A stretch of DNA of 64,000 nt from Fructilactobacillus ixorae (GTDB lineage Bacteria; Bacillota; Bacilli; Lactobacillales; Lactobacillaceae), in NCBI RefSeq assembly GCF_024029915.1, contig NZ_CP097478.1, positions 744,001 to 808,000 of the forward strand, in the 5' to 3' direction. A model generated the notes under the pieces. It was not told the DNA's origin. It made no database searches and saw nothing but the letters and a program-made list of their open reading frames with translations. Position 1 is the first letter of the stretch. The number at the start of each line of letters is the position of its first letter. Positions 35,864 to 45,068 of this stretch are shown here, piece after piece. A program made the translations under genes and the position numbers.

Positions 35864-36834
35864 TATTTTGCCTCCCCCTTTTGTTTTGCTTGTTGGTGCA
35901 CAGTTGCTTCGTGTTTTTTCGTATATTCAGCGAGTACGGCAGCCCGCGTTTGTGGATCCTTAATCAACGGGAAGCCTAACTTTCGGCGTTCTTCTACAAA
36001 GGCCTGGGCAATTCCGTGGGCCATTTTCCGAATCCGGGCAAGATACCCGGCCCGTTCCGTCACCGAAACGGCTCCGCGGGCATCCAGTTGGTTAAAAGTA
36101 TGACTACACTTTAAAACGTAGTCGTAGGCGGGATGCACTAAGCCGAGTTTAATCAACCGTTGTGCTTCCGTTTCGTATGCATCAAATAATTGATGGAGCA
36201 TAACTTGGTTACTTTCCTCGAAACTATATTTAGAGTGTTCGTACTCCGGTTCTTTGAAGATATCGCCATACTTAACCCCATCCGACCATTCGAGATCAAA
36301 AACGTTGTTAACGGCTTGAATGTAAGACGCTAGTCGTTCCAACCCGTAGGTAATTTCCACGGCCACGGGATCCATCTGTAAGCCTCCCACGACTTGGAAG
36401 TAGGTAAACTGCGTTACTTCCATCCCATCGAGCCAGACTTCCCAACCAACTCCGGCACAACCCATTGAGGGGTTTTCCCAGTTGTCTTCCACAAACCGAA
36501 TGTCGTGTTCTAAGGGATTAATCCCCAGTTCCTCTAGGGAGTGAATGTACAGATTTTGAATGTCGTCTGGCGAGGGTTTCATGAGGACCTGAAACTGATG
36601 GTGTTGGTACAACCGATTCGGGTTTTCTCCGTACCGACCATCTGCCGGGCGTCTCGATGGTTCTACGTAACAGACGTTCCACGGTTCTGGTCCAATGGCC
36701 CGCAGGAAGGTAAACGGACTCATCGTCCCAGCCCCTTTTTCGGTATCGTACGCATCCATTACCATGCACCCTTGCTGACCCCAATACTTTTTCAGCGTGG
36801 CTGCAATTGCTTGCATTGAGAGCTTTTTTGTCAT
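35863..36834 (-). CDS. glyQ: Glycyl-tRNA synthetase alpha subunit
   Basis: 323-residue catalytic alpha subunit that activates glycine with ATP. Family landmarks are [50 protein letters not shown] and [23 protein letters not shown] (key residues). The C-terminus is Lys/Glu-rich. The ATG at 36834 follows GGAGG; a seven-residue longer reading starts before the site. Control is by the T-box leader just upstream. Confidence 0.98.
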   Translation of the reverse strand: MTKKLSMQAIAATLKKYWGQQGCMVMDAYDTEKGAGTMSPFTFLRAIGPEPWNVCYVEPSRRPADGRYGENPNRLYQHHQFQVLMKPSPDDIQNLYIHSLEELGINPLEHDIRFVEDNWENPSMGCAGVGWEVWLDGMEVTQFTYFQVVGGLQMDPVAVEITYGLERLASYIQAVNNVFDLEWSDGVKYGDIFKEPEYEHSKYSFEESNQVMLHQLFDAYETEAQRLIKLGLVHPAYDYVLKCSHTFNQLDARGAVSVTERAGYLARIRKMAHGIAQAFVEERRKLGFPLIKDPQTRAAVLAEYTKKHEATVHQQAKQKGEAK

Positions 36835-36861
36835 GTTAATTCCTCCATTTCTCAAACAAAT

Positions 36862-37066
36862 AAAAAAGCCTATGTAAAAGTAAAAACTCTTACATAGGGA
36901 CGAGGTCGTCGCGGTTCCACCCTACTTCTGAACTTAATCAGCAACTCGAAACGCATTGACTCGAAAAGCGCCAGTCCCTGAATGCAAGTGCCATCTCTCA
37001 CTATCATGGCTTCGCTGCCTTGTAACCTTCAGTTACTCTCTTTTGTCTGTGTCAAATATTTAGTTA
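36862..37066 (-). promoter_or_regulatory. Glycine T-box riboswitch of glyQS
   Basis: The minus-strand leader holds the T-box AGGGTGGAACCGCG (+ strand 36910-36923) and an intrinsic terminator (stem 36869-36877 with 36890-36898, T run at 36862-36867). Stem I can be read: a basal helix (CTTTT at 36964-36968 region with AAAAG at 37040-37044), the AGTA motif on the 5' side, and the specifier GGC (Gly) at 36970-36972 one base before the basal helix. Uncharged tRNA-Gly should favour antitermination and raise glyQS expression. Confidence 0.93.
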
Positions 37067-37071
37067 ATTCC

Positions 37072-37100
37072 ATTATAGTGGGCTGGTTTGCAAACGTCAA
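37072..37100 (-). promoter_or_regulatory. Promoter of the glyQS T-box transcript
   Basis: TTGACG (+ strand 37095-37100) and a perfect TATAAT (37072-37077) with a 17-bp spacer, directly before the T-box leader. Confidence 0.88.
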
Positions 37101-37106
37101 CGACAA

Positions 37107-37877
37107 TCACTTCGGTGTAAGCGACCACTGCTTCATTTGCTGTAAAAACCGCTTACTCTTTAGTTTCAATCCCACGTCATGATCATAGATTTGATCTAGG
37201 GTCTGCTGTAGTTGGGCCTTAGTCCGTTGATTTACCTGAATTTTACCAATCTTGGCAAGCTCAACCGCCGAAAACAACTGGAGGTAGTAAAGCGTTCGTG
37301 GCGCTAAGTGCAACCGGTGAGGATCAGCGGCAAAGTGGCGCTCACAAATCAAACCACCGAACTGTTCGGAATAATCATAAGTCGTGGTCGTTCGACCACA
37401 AACCGCACAGTGATGCCATTCTGGAGCCACTCCCAAAACCGGCAACAACTGGACCTCCACGATGTTTGTAATAATTGCCGGATCAAAGCCGTTATTAATC
37501 AGGTTTAGGGCATAAAATAATTTATCAAACCACTGAGAAACCACTACCCCATCGGGAAAGGCAGCGTCAAGAAGCCCCATAATATAGGTCGCATAAGCGT
37601 TCAACATTAAATCAGCACTGATCTGGCTAAAATGCTTCACGTGATCGGCCGTCGCAATGTAGGATAACCCCTGTTTTTTTAGCGTTCCATCGTAGGTTCC
37701 GTAACTAAACGGCAACAAATCCGCTGTCATTTTAAACTTAGGCCGACGCGCCCCGCGAATTAAAAACATCTTTTTGCCCGCTTCCGCGGTAAAAAACTTC
37801 ACCAGCATATCGTGTTCACGATAATTCTGGCGGTAGATTAAAATCCCGTGGAAAGGGCGACTCTTGGTATTAACCAC
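37107..37877 (-). CDS. recO: DNA repair protein RecO
   Basis: 256-residue RecO, which with RecR loads RecA on SSB-coated DNA. An N-terminal OB fold (GILIYRQNYREHDMLVKFFT) is followed by a helical domain with a zinc-binding CAVCGRT...GGLICERHF near residues 150-180. The start is GTG after AAAGGGG. Between era and the glyQS leader, as usual. Confidence 0.95.
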   Translation of the reverse strand: MVNTKSRPFHGILIYRQNYREHDMLVKFFTAEAGKKMFLIRGARRPKFKMTADLLPFSYGTYDGTLKKQGLSYIATADHVKHFSQISADLMLNAYATYIMGLLDAAFPDGVVVSQWFDKLFYALNLINNGFDPAIITNIVEVQLLPVLGVAPEWHHCAVCGRTTTTYDYSEQFGGLICERHFAADPHRLHLAPRTLYYLQLFSAVELAKIGKIQVNQRTKAQLQQTLDQIYDHDVGLKLKSKRFLQQMKQWSLTPK

Positions 37878-37904
37878 ACTTACACCCCTTTGGTGTCAGC
37901 CACC

Positions 37905-38810
37905 TTAATAATCATTTTTGGCACTATATCCCAGGTTATTTAAGGCGGTTGGTTTATCACGCCACCCGGATTGAACGTGGACCCATAGTTTTAAGTTAAC
38001 CTTCGTTCCGAGCAGTTTTTCAATTTCACGTCGGGCCCCCACGCTGATATATTTAAGCCGTTGGCCGCCCTTCCCCACAATGATGCCCTTTTGCCCATTT
38101 CGTTCGACAATAATTGAAGCTTCAATCTGGAGCTTGCCGGTTTCATTGGGACGCATCCATTCAACATAGACAGCCACTGAATGGGGAATTTCCTGACGCG
38201 TATTGGCTAAAATTTGTTCCCGAATGATTTCTTGCACGATAAAGCGCTCGGGATGATCCGTAATTTGATCATCCGGATAATATTGCGGCCCTTCCGGAAG
38301 GGTTTGTACTAAGGACTGCAGTAACTCATCCACGTTGTTCCCTCGTAACGCTGAGATGGGAAAAACCTCGGCCCACGGGTAGGCCTTGCGGTACAGATCC
38401 ATAATCGGCAGGAGTTGGTTCGGATTAATCTCATCAATCTTATTAATGATTAGGTAAACGGGGGCTTCAATCTGCTTTAACTGGTCAATAATGTAATTAT
38501 CCCCGGCCCCACGCGTTTCGGTTGCACTAACCATGAACAGCACGGCTTCCACCTCTTTTAGAGCTGATAACGCCGCCTGATCCATGTATTCATCCAGTTT
38601 ATTTTGAGGCTTATGGATTCCAGGGGTGTCGAGAAACACCATTTGACTGTCACCCGTCGTGTAAATTCCCTGAATCTTGTTACGCGTGGTTTGAGCCTTA
38701 TCGCTCATGATGGCCACTTTCTGACCCACCACCCGGTTTAAAAACGTTGACTTGCCGACGTTTGGACGGCCAACAATGGCCACAAAGCCGGATTTGAATC
38801 CTGTACTCAT
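37905..38810 (-). CDS. era: GTPase Era
   Basis: 301-residue GTPase that binds the 3' end of 16S rRNA in 30S maturation. G1 GRPNVGKST (about 14), G3 [10 protein letters not shown]4 NKID and the C-terminal KH domain with [19 protein letters not shown]. The ATG follows GAGGAAAAG. It follows dgkA by 16 bp. Confidence 0.98.
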   Translation of the reverse strand: MSTGFKSGFVAIVGRPNVGKSTFLNRVVGQKVAIMSDKAQTTRNKIQGIYTTGDSQMVFLDTPGIHKPQNKLDEYMDQAALSALKEVEAVLFMVSATETRGAGDNYIIDQLKQIEAPVYLIINKIDEINPNQLLPIMDLYRKAYPWAEVFPISALRGNNVDELLQSLVQTLPEGPQYYPDDQITDHPERFIVQEIIREQILANTRQEIPHSVAVYVEWMRPNETGKLQIEASIIVERNGQKGIIVGKGGQRLKYISVGARREIEKLLGTKVNLKLWVHVQSGWRDKPTALNNLGYSAKNDY

Positions 38811-38826
38811 ATCTTTTCCTCATCTC

Positions 38827-39231
38827 TTAAAACGGTAGCAGTGCAGTGACATAGGGAAACAATACAATTATCCCGATAACTAAAGCCATTCCGGCGGTAA
38901 ATAACACGCCTCCAGCGGCGATATCCTTCACTTTTTTGGCAACCGGATCAAAGTGTGGTCCCACGGTTAGGTCCACTAGGTATTCGACCAATGTGTTGAC
39001 AATCTCAGCACTCAGAACCAAAAAACAGGCTAATAATAACCAGAGCCAGGTACGGGCATCCACGTGAAGCGCCAACCCCACTACGATAACGACGAACATG
39101 CCGAGCAGGTGAATACGAAAGTTCCGTTCCCGAAAAAAAATTAAACAGAACCCGTCCCAGGCGTGACCGAAGGCTTGGGCAAAGTTTTTATTTTTGGTGA
39201 TCTGCCGGTTATTTTTTGAGTCCATAGCCAT
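38827..39231 (-). CDS. dgkA: Diacylglycerol/undecaprenol kinase family protein
   Basis: 134-residue membrane enzyme with three to four hydrophobic helices, of the DgkA type; in Gram-positives the likely substrate is undecaprenol, giving undecaprenyl phosphate for wall synthesis. The signature is EIVNTLVEYLVDL (catalytic Glu in AEIVNT) and a late VKDIAAGGV motif. The start overlaps the ybeY end by 23 bp and lacks a strong ribosome binding site, so coupling is likely. No cytidine deaminase gene is present between it and era. Confidence 0.93.
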   Translation of the reverse strand: MAMDSKNNRQITKNKNFAQAFGHAWDGFCLIFFRERNFRIHLLGMFVVIVVGLALHVDARTWLWLLLACFLVLSAEIVNTLVEYLVDLTVGPHFDPVAKKVKDIAAGGVLFTAGMALVIGIIVLFPYVTALLPF

Positions 39232-39691
39232 CTAAAATCTTTCGTTGGAGGGGAAACATCACCGCCTCGTCCTCGGGTTCCATGTGATCATAACCGTTGA
39301 GATGCAAAAAGCCGTGAACAACTAAGAAGCCTAACTCGCGGTCCGTAGAATGTCCCAAAAAATCAGCCTGTTCCTGAACCTTATCCATGCTCACAAAGAT
39401 GTCCCCCAGATTTTCCGGAATCTCAGCGCGTAACTCATCGTCCATGATGAGGGGAAGATCAGCCTCGGCATCATCCTCGAGGGCAAAACTGATCACATCA
39501 GTTGCCCGATCTACGTTGCGATATTCACGATTAATGGCTTGAATGCGCTCGTTATTCACGAGCGTCACAGACATTTCCGTATTCTCAGCTAATCCCAATG
39601 TTTGCGCTGCATAGTCTAATAAGCCCTTAATTAGTTTGATTTTGGCATCGGAAACCTGCGGGGTGGTTTCATCATAAATTTCTAGATCCAT
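39209..39691 (-). CDS. ybeY: Endoribonuclease YbeY
   Basis: 160-residue zinc-dependent endoribonuclease for 16S rRNA maturation and quality control. The metal motif is HGFLHLNGYDH (three His). NREYRNVDRATDVISFA is also typical. Of two adjacent ATGs the second (39691) has better spacing from AAGGAG. It lies 9 bp after phoH. Confidence 0.96.
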   Translation of the reverse strand: MDLEIYDETTPQVSDAKIKLIKGLLDYAAQTLGLAENTEMSVTLVNNERIQAINREYRNVDRATDVISFALEDDAEADLPLIMDDELRAEIPENLGDIFVSMDKVQEQADFLGHSTDRELGFLVVHGFLHLNGYDHMEPEDEAVMFPLQRKILDGYGLKK

Positions 39692-39700
39692 CATTTCTCC

Positions 39701-40663
39701 TTATTCAGCTTCATAGGCCGTGATAATCTTAGCTACAACTGGATTTCGGACCACATCGGCAGCCGTGAGCCGAATCACCGCGATGTCATCAATCGCCGCT
39801 AACACGTGGGGAGCACTAACTAACCCACTCGTCACGTTACCCTTTAAATCAATTTGTTGAATGTCACCATTTACAATCATTTTGGAACCAAACCCTAACC
39901 GGGTTAAAAACATTTTCATCTGCGGATTAGTCGTGTTCTGCGCTTCATCCAGGATGACAAAAGCATTTTCTAACGTCCGACCCCGCATGTAGGCTAAGGG
40001 AGCAATTTCAATTACCCCCCGTTCAATGAGCCGATCCGTGTGGTCTTTGCCTAAAATTGCGTACAAAGAATCGTACAACGGGCGCAGATAGGGATCGACC
40101 TTTTCCTTCAAATCACCTGGTAAAAATCCAAGGCTTTCTCCAGCTTCCACGGCTGGTCGCGTGAGGACAATTTTATCGACTTTTCCCTTTTTCAAGGCGG
40201 CCACCGCCATCACCACGGCTAAATAGGTTTTTCCGGTTCCGGCAGGACCAATCCCAAAGGTAATGTCATGCTGATTAATTGCTTGAATATACTGACACTG
40301 GCCAAAGTTTTTCACCCGCACCGGTTTGCCCTTGTTGTCCTTAATTAATACCTGGTTATACAAATCCGGTAAGGAACTAATCCGCCCCTGGCGGGCTAGG
40401 TTAACGGCCGCTACGTAATCACTCGCGGTTGGATGAATCCCGGCGTGAATCAGTTTTAAGATATTCAAGAGAATGTCATAACTTAACTGGACTGCCTGTT
40501 CGTCATGTCCTTCAACCTTAATCATTCCCTCAAAAAAGCGAATCGAAGTGTGTAATTCATCTTCAATAATTTTGACGAGCGCGTCTTGAGTTCCAAATAA
40601 GAGCGCCTGATCGTTTGGATTATTCAACGGTAATTGTTTTTGATATTCAAAATTTTCAATCAA
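39701..40663 (-). CDS. phoH: PhoH-like ATPase
   Basis: 320-residue P-loop ATPase of the PhoH/YbeZ family, thought to work with YbeY in RNA metabolism. Walker A GPAGTGKTYLAV (about residue 138), Walker B VILDEAQNTT, and the family motif LTRPAVEAGESLGFLPGDL are clear. The start is a TTG ten bases after AAGGAG. rpsU lies upstream; the yqeY gene often found between rpsU and phoH is absent. Confidence 0.95.
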   Translation of the reverse strand: MIENFEYQKQLPLNNPNDQALLFGTQDALVKIIEDELHTSIRFFEGMIKVEGHDEQAVQLSYDILLNILKLIHAGIHPTASDYVAAVNLARQGRISSLPDLYNQVLIKDNKGKPVRVKNFGQCQYIQAINQHDITFGIGPAGTGKTYLAVVMAVAALKKGKVDKIVLTRPAVEAGESLGFLPGDLKEKVDPYLRPLYDSLYAILGKDHTDRLIERGVIEIAPLAYMRGRTLENAFVILDEAQNTTNPQMKMFLTRLGFGSKMIVNGDIQQIDLKGNVTSGLVSAPHVLAAIDDIAVIRLTAADVVRNPVVAKIITAYEAE

Positions 40664-40745
40664 TCAAATATATCTCCTTAATGCGTTTTGGTTAAATTTT
40701 AGCATATCCCCCGGGCTTTCCAAAGGGAAACCCAGTTTGCCAACT

Positions 40746-40784
40746 AAAAAACACTCCAAAAGATCAACCTTTGGAGTGTTTTTT
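40746..40784 (-). terminator. Intrinsic terminator after rpsU
   Basis: A 15-bp perfect stem (40746-40760 with 40770-40784, arm AAAAAACACTCCAAA) with a 9-base loop and a T run on the minus strand. Confidence 0.9.
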
Positions 40785-40798
40785 ACGTTTGAACTTGT

Positions 40799-40999
40799 TT
40801 AGAAGTTGTTACGACGCTTTTTCTTTTTATTGTTACGTTTTCTTGCTGCTTCTGATTTTAATTTACGTTTAACGCTAGGCTTTTCGTAAAATTCACGTTT
40901 ACGAAATTCCTGGAGAGTTCCGCTTTTTGAAACAGTCCGTTTAAAGCGACGAAGAGCATCTTCAAGAGATTCGTTCTTACGAACAACGGTTTTTGACAT
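40799..40999 (-). CDS. rpsU: 30S ribosomal protein S21
   Basis: 66-residue S21. The N-terminus [20 protein letters not shown] and the very basic tail ([15 protein letters not shown]) match the family. The ATG follows GGAGGGAGGG. Overlapping frames in this span are shadows. Confidence 0.97.
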   Translation of the reverse strand: MSKTVVRKNESLEDALRRFKRTVSKSGTLQEFRKREFYEKPSVKRKLKSEAARKRNNKKKKRRNNF

Positions 41000-41055
41000 G
41001 TAAAATCCCTCCCTCCGAGCTTAAATAGTGCCAGCGCTACTATCTGACAAGTACA

Positions 41056-41084
41056 ATTATACCTTATGCTAAAATTCACGTCAA
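41056..41084 (-). promoter_or_regulatory. rpsU: rpsU promoter
   Basis: TTGACG (+ strand 41079-41084) and TATAAT (41056-41061) on the minus strand with a 17-bp spacer, about 57 bp before the rpsU start. A near-consensus promoter, fitting a strongly expressed ribosomal gene. Confidence 0.88.
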
Positions 41085-41133
41085 CGACCGAATTAAGATT
41101 TTGTTCTGGTCCGTGAAAGTCCTGCAATTAAGC

Positions 41134-41139
41134 TATAAT
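41134..41139 (+). promoter_or_regulatory. -10 box of the PPDK-regulator gene
   Basis: A perfect TATAAT lies 32 bp before the start codon on the plus strand; no convincing -35 box is visible. Confidence 0.5.
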
Positions 41140-41171
41140 AAGAGCAACGAGCTTTTTGAAAGGAGTTCTTT

Positions 41172-41999
41172 ATGAAAACCATTTATAACGTATTTGTCAT
41201 TTCTGATTCAAGTGGACAAACCGGAACCACGATTGCTAAAACAGCGGCGGCGCAGTTTCCAGAGGCCCATGCCAACATCAGTCAGTATCCATTCATCCAA
41301 ACCAAGGCAATTCTCACTGGAATTTTAAAGCTAGCCAAGGAAAATCAAGCGATTATCTTCCATACCCTAGTGGATTCCGAGCTCAGTGACATGGTAACGC
41401 AGTATGCCGAAGAAAATGGCCTGTCGAGTTTTGACTGTATCCAGACCCCGATTGAATTAATTTCTCACCGGCTCCACGAATCTTCAGCAGCGGTTCCTGG
41501 ATTAGTCCACAATTTAAACGCTGCCTACTTCAAACGCATCGACGCCATTGAATTTACGGTCGCAAACGACGACGGTCGCCATCCCGAAAAACTAAAGCAA
41601 GCTGACATCGTGATCTTAGGGGTTTCGCGGACTTCGAAGACCCCATTATCGTTATACCTCGCCAACGAAAGCTATAAGGTGGCGAACGTGCCCGTGGGGC
41701 CCAACATTCAACTGCCAGATGAAATTTGGCAATTAAATCCCAAAAAGATTTTTGGCTTAACCAATTCGATTACAAAACTGCAAGAGATTCGCACCCAACG
41801 GATGAAGGAATACGGAATTGAAAACGATACCCGGTATTCAAACGCTGCAAACATCAAGGAGGAACTGGACTACGCTCAGCGCCTCTACCAAAAAATCGGG
41901 TGTCTCTGTATTAACGTTGCCGACAAGTCAATCGAAGAAACGGCTTCCATTATTACCGAAAGCCTACCAAAGGCTAATCGGCCAATGCCGCCGTCGTAA
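41172..41999 (+). CDS. Pyruvate, phosphate dikinase regulatory protein homologue
   Basis: 275-residue member of the PPSR/DUF299 (YqfL) family: bifunctional ADP-dependent kinase / Pi-dependent pyrophosphorylase acting on PPDK or PEP synthase. The P-loop is [11 protein letters not shown] near residue 152, and the N-terminus is [14 protein letters not shown]. The ATG follows AAAGGAG. No dikinase gene is in the window, so the target is unknown. The 3' end overlaps the convergent nfo gene by 26 bp. Confidence 0.92.
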   Translation: MKTIYNVFVISDSSGQTGTTIAKTAAAQFPEAHANISQYPFIQTKAILTGILKLAKENQAIIFHTLVDSELSDMVTQYAEENGLSSFDCIQTPIELISHRLHESSAAVPGLVHNLNAAYFKRIDAIEFTVANDDGRHPEKLKQADIVILGVSRTSKTPLSLYLANESYKVANVPVGPNIQLPDEIWQLNPKKIFGLTNSITKLQEIRTQRMKEYGIENDTRYSNAANIKEELDYAQRLYQKIGCLCINVADKSIEETASIITESLPKANRPMPPS

Positions 42000-42888
42000 G
42001 CTTTTGAATCAGCTCCGAATCAAATTGTTGGTTCCGGAGCATCGCAACTTCCGCACCATGCGGATCCACCTTTACCTTATCGTTAACTTTAATGGCGGGC
42101 GTTTCCATGATTTTGGGAACTGCCACCAGTTTTTCGTCGTGGGCAATGGCGTTTAACGCCGTGAAACCAATCGTGCCAAAGCCAATGTTTTCATGACGGT
42201 CTTTGTGACTTCCCAGTGGATTTTTATCGTCATTCAAGTGAATGACTTTGAGCCGCTCAAGCCCGATAACCCGATCAAACTCAGCTAGGACGCCCGCAAA
42301 GTCCTCCTTTACGTCATAGCCTGCATCGTACGTATGACAGGTGTCAAAGGTTACCGAGAGTTTTTCTGGATGCTCCACTCCGGCAATGATGGTATGGAGT
42401 TGTTCAAAACTAGTCCCGAGCTCGGTTCCCTTGCCGGCCATCGTTTCTAACGCAATTTGAATTTGTTGTTCGGGGTCAATCACCTGGTTTAACCCCTTAA
42501 TAATCTGTTGTAACCCCGCATCAACCCCAGCGCCCACGTGGGAACCAGGATGTAATACAATCTGGGTTGCTCCCATTGCTTCGGAACGTTCCACTTCCTT
42601 GCGTAAAAAATCAACCGCAAAGCCAAAACTTTGGGGTTTTTTGGTGTTCGCCAGGTTAATAATGTAGGGAGCATGCACAACCACTTCTCGTAACCCGTGG
42701 TGGTGCATGTAGTCTTTCCCCGCCGGAATTTCTAATTCATCCAGGGGCTTGCGGCGTGAATTTTGGGGCGCTCCGGTGTACACCATAAAGGCGGTTTCAT
42801 CGTTTGCAGCCGCCTCTTTCGCTGAGCCTAAAAACATGTCGGGTGCTTTCATTCCGACGTGGGAACCTAGCAATAATTCTTCACTCAT
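41974..42888 (-). CDS. nfo: Endonuclease IV
   Basis: 304-residue zinc-dependent AP endonuclease for base-excision repair. It starts [16 protein letters not shown] and has the metal motifs [56 protein letters not shown] (key residues) and ETPA. The ATG at 42888 is six bases after GGAGG; a neighbouring ATG is too close to it. Overlaps the upstream CDP-glycerol transferase-like gene by 8 bp. Confidence 0.96.
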   Translation of the reverse strand: MSEELLLGSHVGMKAPDMFLGSAKEAAANDETAFMVYTGAPQNSRRKPLDELEIPAGKDYMHHHGLREVVVHAPYIINLANTKKPQSFGFAVDFLRKEVERSEAMGATQIVLHPGSHVGAGVDAGLQQIIKGLNQVIDPEQQIQIALETMAGKGTELGTSFEQLHTIIAGVEHPEKLSVTFDTCHTYDAGYDVKEDFAGVLAEFDRVIGLERLKVIHLNDDKNPLGSHKDRHENIGFGTIGFTALNAIAHDEKLVAVPKIMETPAIKVNDKVKVDPHGAEVAMLRNQQFDSELIQKLTTAALAD

Positions 42889-44053
42889 CATTATCCTCCG
42901 CAGCGTTATGCCGGCCGATGACGTATTTGTCAATCACCCGCTTGTACGCTTTTCCATCGTTATAAGTATTCCACCAATCGTTAAAGGCCGTAAAGTCAAC
43001 TGGTTGATTGGCCTGGATTGCTTGTCGTAACTGCTCAACTGTTTTAACTGGTGGCGTTGGTAACCACCGGTTTAAGTCCGGTTGAACCCCGCGCTGTTCG
43101 GCGTATGCTTGCAAATCATACATAAAGAAAATCGCCGACCGGGCCTGGGGCATCAAACTAAAGTCAAAAATGAACGACGAATAATCAGTGACTAGGGTGT
43201 CCGCTAGCGTCATCAAATCGGTCGTGGTAAATTCGTCATAAATTTTGACGTTTGGATGGTTAAACTGTTCCATTTCGAGTTTCTCACGATCAATCTCTGG
43301 GTAGAGCTTAACCGCTACAATCGCGTTAGGATCGGCCGCTAAGGCCTCAATCGTCCCAGTGGGCGGGTTCAGTTGGCTCGCACTCCGGTAAGTCGGGGCG
43401 TATAAAATCACCCGCTTGTTTTTTAACTCGGGCGCCGCCAACCAAACCCGCTGCCGTACCGTATCTAACCAGTTCGCACTAAACAACCGATCAGAGCGCG
43501 GCATGCCCAAATCCTGCATTTTAGTCGCCGGTTGGGCAAAGCTGCGTTGAAAAACGTTTCCCATGGCTTTAGACGCCACCACATAGTCATCAAACTGGTT
43601 ATATACAAGTTGATGGCGCCGGCGTTTGAACCATCCGGTTCGCCGTTGGTTAGGATCCTCCCAACCAAACGTCTTAATCGTGCCATCCGCATGCCACAGT
43701 TGAATGATCTTCATTTTCGTCCGGGGCCGAATTAAGCCAGCTAACAGAGCGTAATAGTTATCACAAAAAATTAACCGAGCCGTCATTAACTGCGGAATGC
43801 GCTGCAGTAAAAACGGGATACTCATTTTTAACGGAATTGCCTTAACCCCAAAGGCCTTGAGGTCATAAGCAGCCGCCAACGTGCGTGGATTATAAATTAC
43901 CACCAATTTTTGTCCCGCTGGCAACTCAGCCGCCGTCCGTTTAATCATGTGGAGGTTGTTACTGTAACTCATCAGGTAATAAACGTTCTTTTTAGTTCTA
44001 AAGTAAAATAGTACGGAGAGGAAGCGAACCAACCAAACATATACTGTTTTCAT
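42881..44053 (-). CDS. CDP-glycerol glycerophosphotransferase family protein (TagB/TagF-like)
   Basis: 390-residue protein related to teichoic-acid primases/polymerases, which transfer glycerol phosphate from CDP-glycerol. The N-terminus has one hydrophobic segment. Family motifs are [14 protein letters not shown] (His in the active site), [10 protein letters not shown] and the C-terminal [14 protein letters not shown]. Single-domain length fits a TagB-type primase or a side-chain modifier rather than a long polymerase. No other teichoic-acid genes are near, so the exact acceptor is unknown. Confidence 0.88.
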   Translation of the reverse strand: MKTVYVWLVRFLSVLFYFRTKKNVYYLMSYSNNLHMIKRTAAELPAGQKLVVIYNPRTLAAAYDLKAFGVKAIPLKMSIPFLLQRIPQLMTARLIFCDNYYALLAGLIRPRTKMKIIQLWHADGTIKTFGWEDPNQRRTGWFKRRRHQLVYNQFDDYVVASKAMGNVFQRSFAQPATKMQDLGMPRSDRLFSANWLDTVRQRVWLAAPELKNKRVILYAPTYRSASQLNPPTGTIEALAADPNAIVAVKLYPEIDREKLEMEQFNHPNVKIYDEFTTTDLMTLADTLVTDYSSFIFDFSLMPQARSAIFFMYDLQAYAEQRGVQPDLNRWLPTPPVKTVEQLRQAIQANQPVDFTAFNDWWNTYNDGKAYKRVIDKYVIGRHNAAEDNDE

Positions 44054-44094
44054 TTTATCTTATCCCGCCACTTTCTAAGGTTGCTCTGTGATCG

Positions 44095-44973
44095 TTATTT
44101 CGGTTTACTTTCGTAAAAGTGTCCAAACACCTCATCCACGTCCACTGCCACTGCAAACGCATGGGGATCAGATTCGTGGAGCGCTGCATCCAGTTCATTC
44201 TTTTCATATCGAGAAATTACGGTAAAGAGGATTGCTTTACGGTCATGGTGATAGGCCCCTTCCGCGTCATGGACAATCGTAATCCCGCGTCGCATGTGAT
44301 TTTGAATGCTATCTACGACTGTTTTTGGAAAATCCGTCACGATCATCACCTGCATCCGTTGCTGTCTAGTATAGGTTAAATCCATTACTTTCGCATTAAC
44401 AAACAATCCAATTGCAGAATAAAAGGCATACGGCCATCCGTACATGAACCCGGCTGACAGAATAATCAACGAGTTAAAGAGAATGTTGATGTTTCCAATC
44501 GAATGCCCCGTTTTTCGTTGAATCACAATCCCAAGGATATCCAATCCCCCAGTGGAAATCTGATTTTTCAGGGCTAATCCGGTCCCAAATCCGTTGACAG
44601 CTCCCCCAAAGAGGGCACAAATCAACGGGTCGGATGTCAGGGTTAGCGGGTGCAAAATTTTAATCATAAAACTAGCGAGCAAAACCGAAATAAAGGTAAA
44701 GATGGCAAACTGGTGCCCGATTTGTTTCCAAGCTAATAGTAGAAGCGGGAGGTTCAGCAGTAGTAGTGCTAGGGCCGTTGACAAGGTAAACGGCAGGTAC
44801 CGCTGCGAAACCGTGTTAAGTAACTGGGCAAATCCGGTAATTCCAGAGGAATAAATGTGCCCCGGCGTCCAGAAGAAATTCATCGCAATCGAAACTAACG
44901 TCGCATAAATAAACGCGGTTGATAGCTTCGTAATAATTTGGTGCCGGCGAATGACTTTGTGTACATCGTCCAT
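44095..44973 (-). CDS. YitT-family membrane protein
   Basis: 292-residue protein with five hydrophobic segments in residues ~15-190 (YitT/DUF161) and a cytoplasmic C-terminal DUF2179 domain (RGITIVHDAEGAYHHDRKAILFTV, key residues). Family features include GFGTGLALKNQISTGGLDILG. Transported substrate unknown. The ATG at 44973 follows AGAGGG. Expressed from its own extended -10 promoter after the aspS terminator. Confidence 0.9.
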   Translation of the reverse strand: MDDVHKVIRRHQIITKLSTAFIYATLVSIAMNFFWTPGHIYSSGITGFAQLLNTVSQRYLPFTLSTALALLLLNLPLLLLAWKQIGHQFAIFTFISVLLASFMIKILHPLTLTSDPLICALFGGAVNGFGTGLALKNQISTGGLDILGIVIQRKTGHSIGNINILFNSLIILSAGFMYGWPYAFYSAIGLFVNAKVMDLTYTRQQRMQVMIVTDFPKTVVDSIQNHMRRGITIVHDAEGAYHHDRKAILFTVISRYEKNELDAALHESDPHAFAVAVDVDEVFGHFYESKPK

Positions 44974-45014
44974 AAACAACCCTCTAATTTCAATTCTTGT
45001 AATTATTCCATCAT

Positions 45015-45023
45015 AGTATAACA
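45015..45023 (-). promoter_or_regulatory. Extended -10 promoter of the YitT gene
   Basis: TGTTATACT on the minus strand, 42 bp before the start codon and directly after the aspS terminator. Confidence 0.6.
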
Positions 45024-45025
45024 CG

Positions 45026-45064
45026 AAAAAAGGAAGCCACGCATTGCGCGTAACGTCCCCCTTT
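45026..45064 (-). terminator. Probable terminator after aspS
   Basis: On the minus-strand RNA an imperfect stem (AAGGGGGAC with GGCUUCCUU, inner ACGC with GCGU) is followed by six T's. The bulged stem makes this less certain than the others. Confidence 0.6.
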
Positions 45065-45068
45065 AGCT

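Noticed and set aside
36541..36819. Plus-strand and alternative minus-strand frames inside glyQ
   Set aside because: Overlaps a strongly conserved gene in full and has no start signals; shadow frame.
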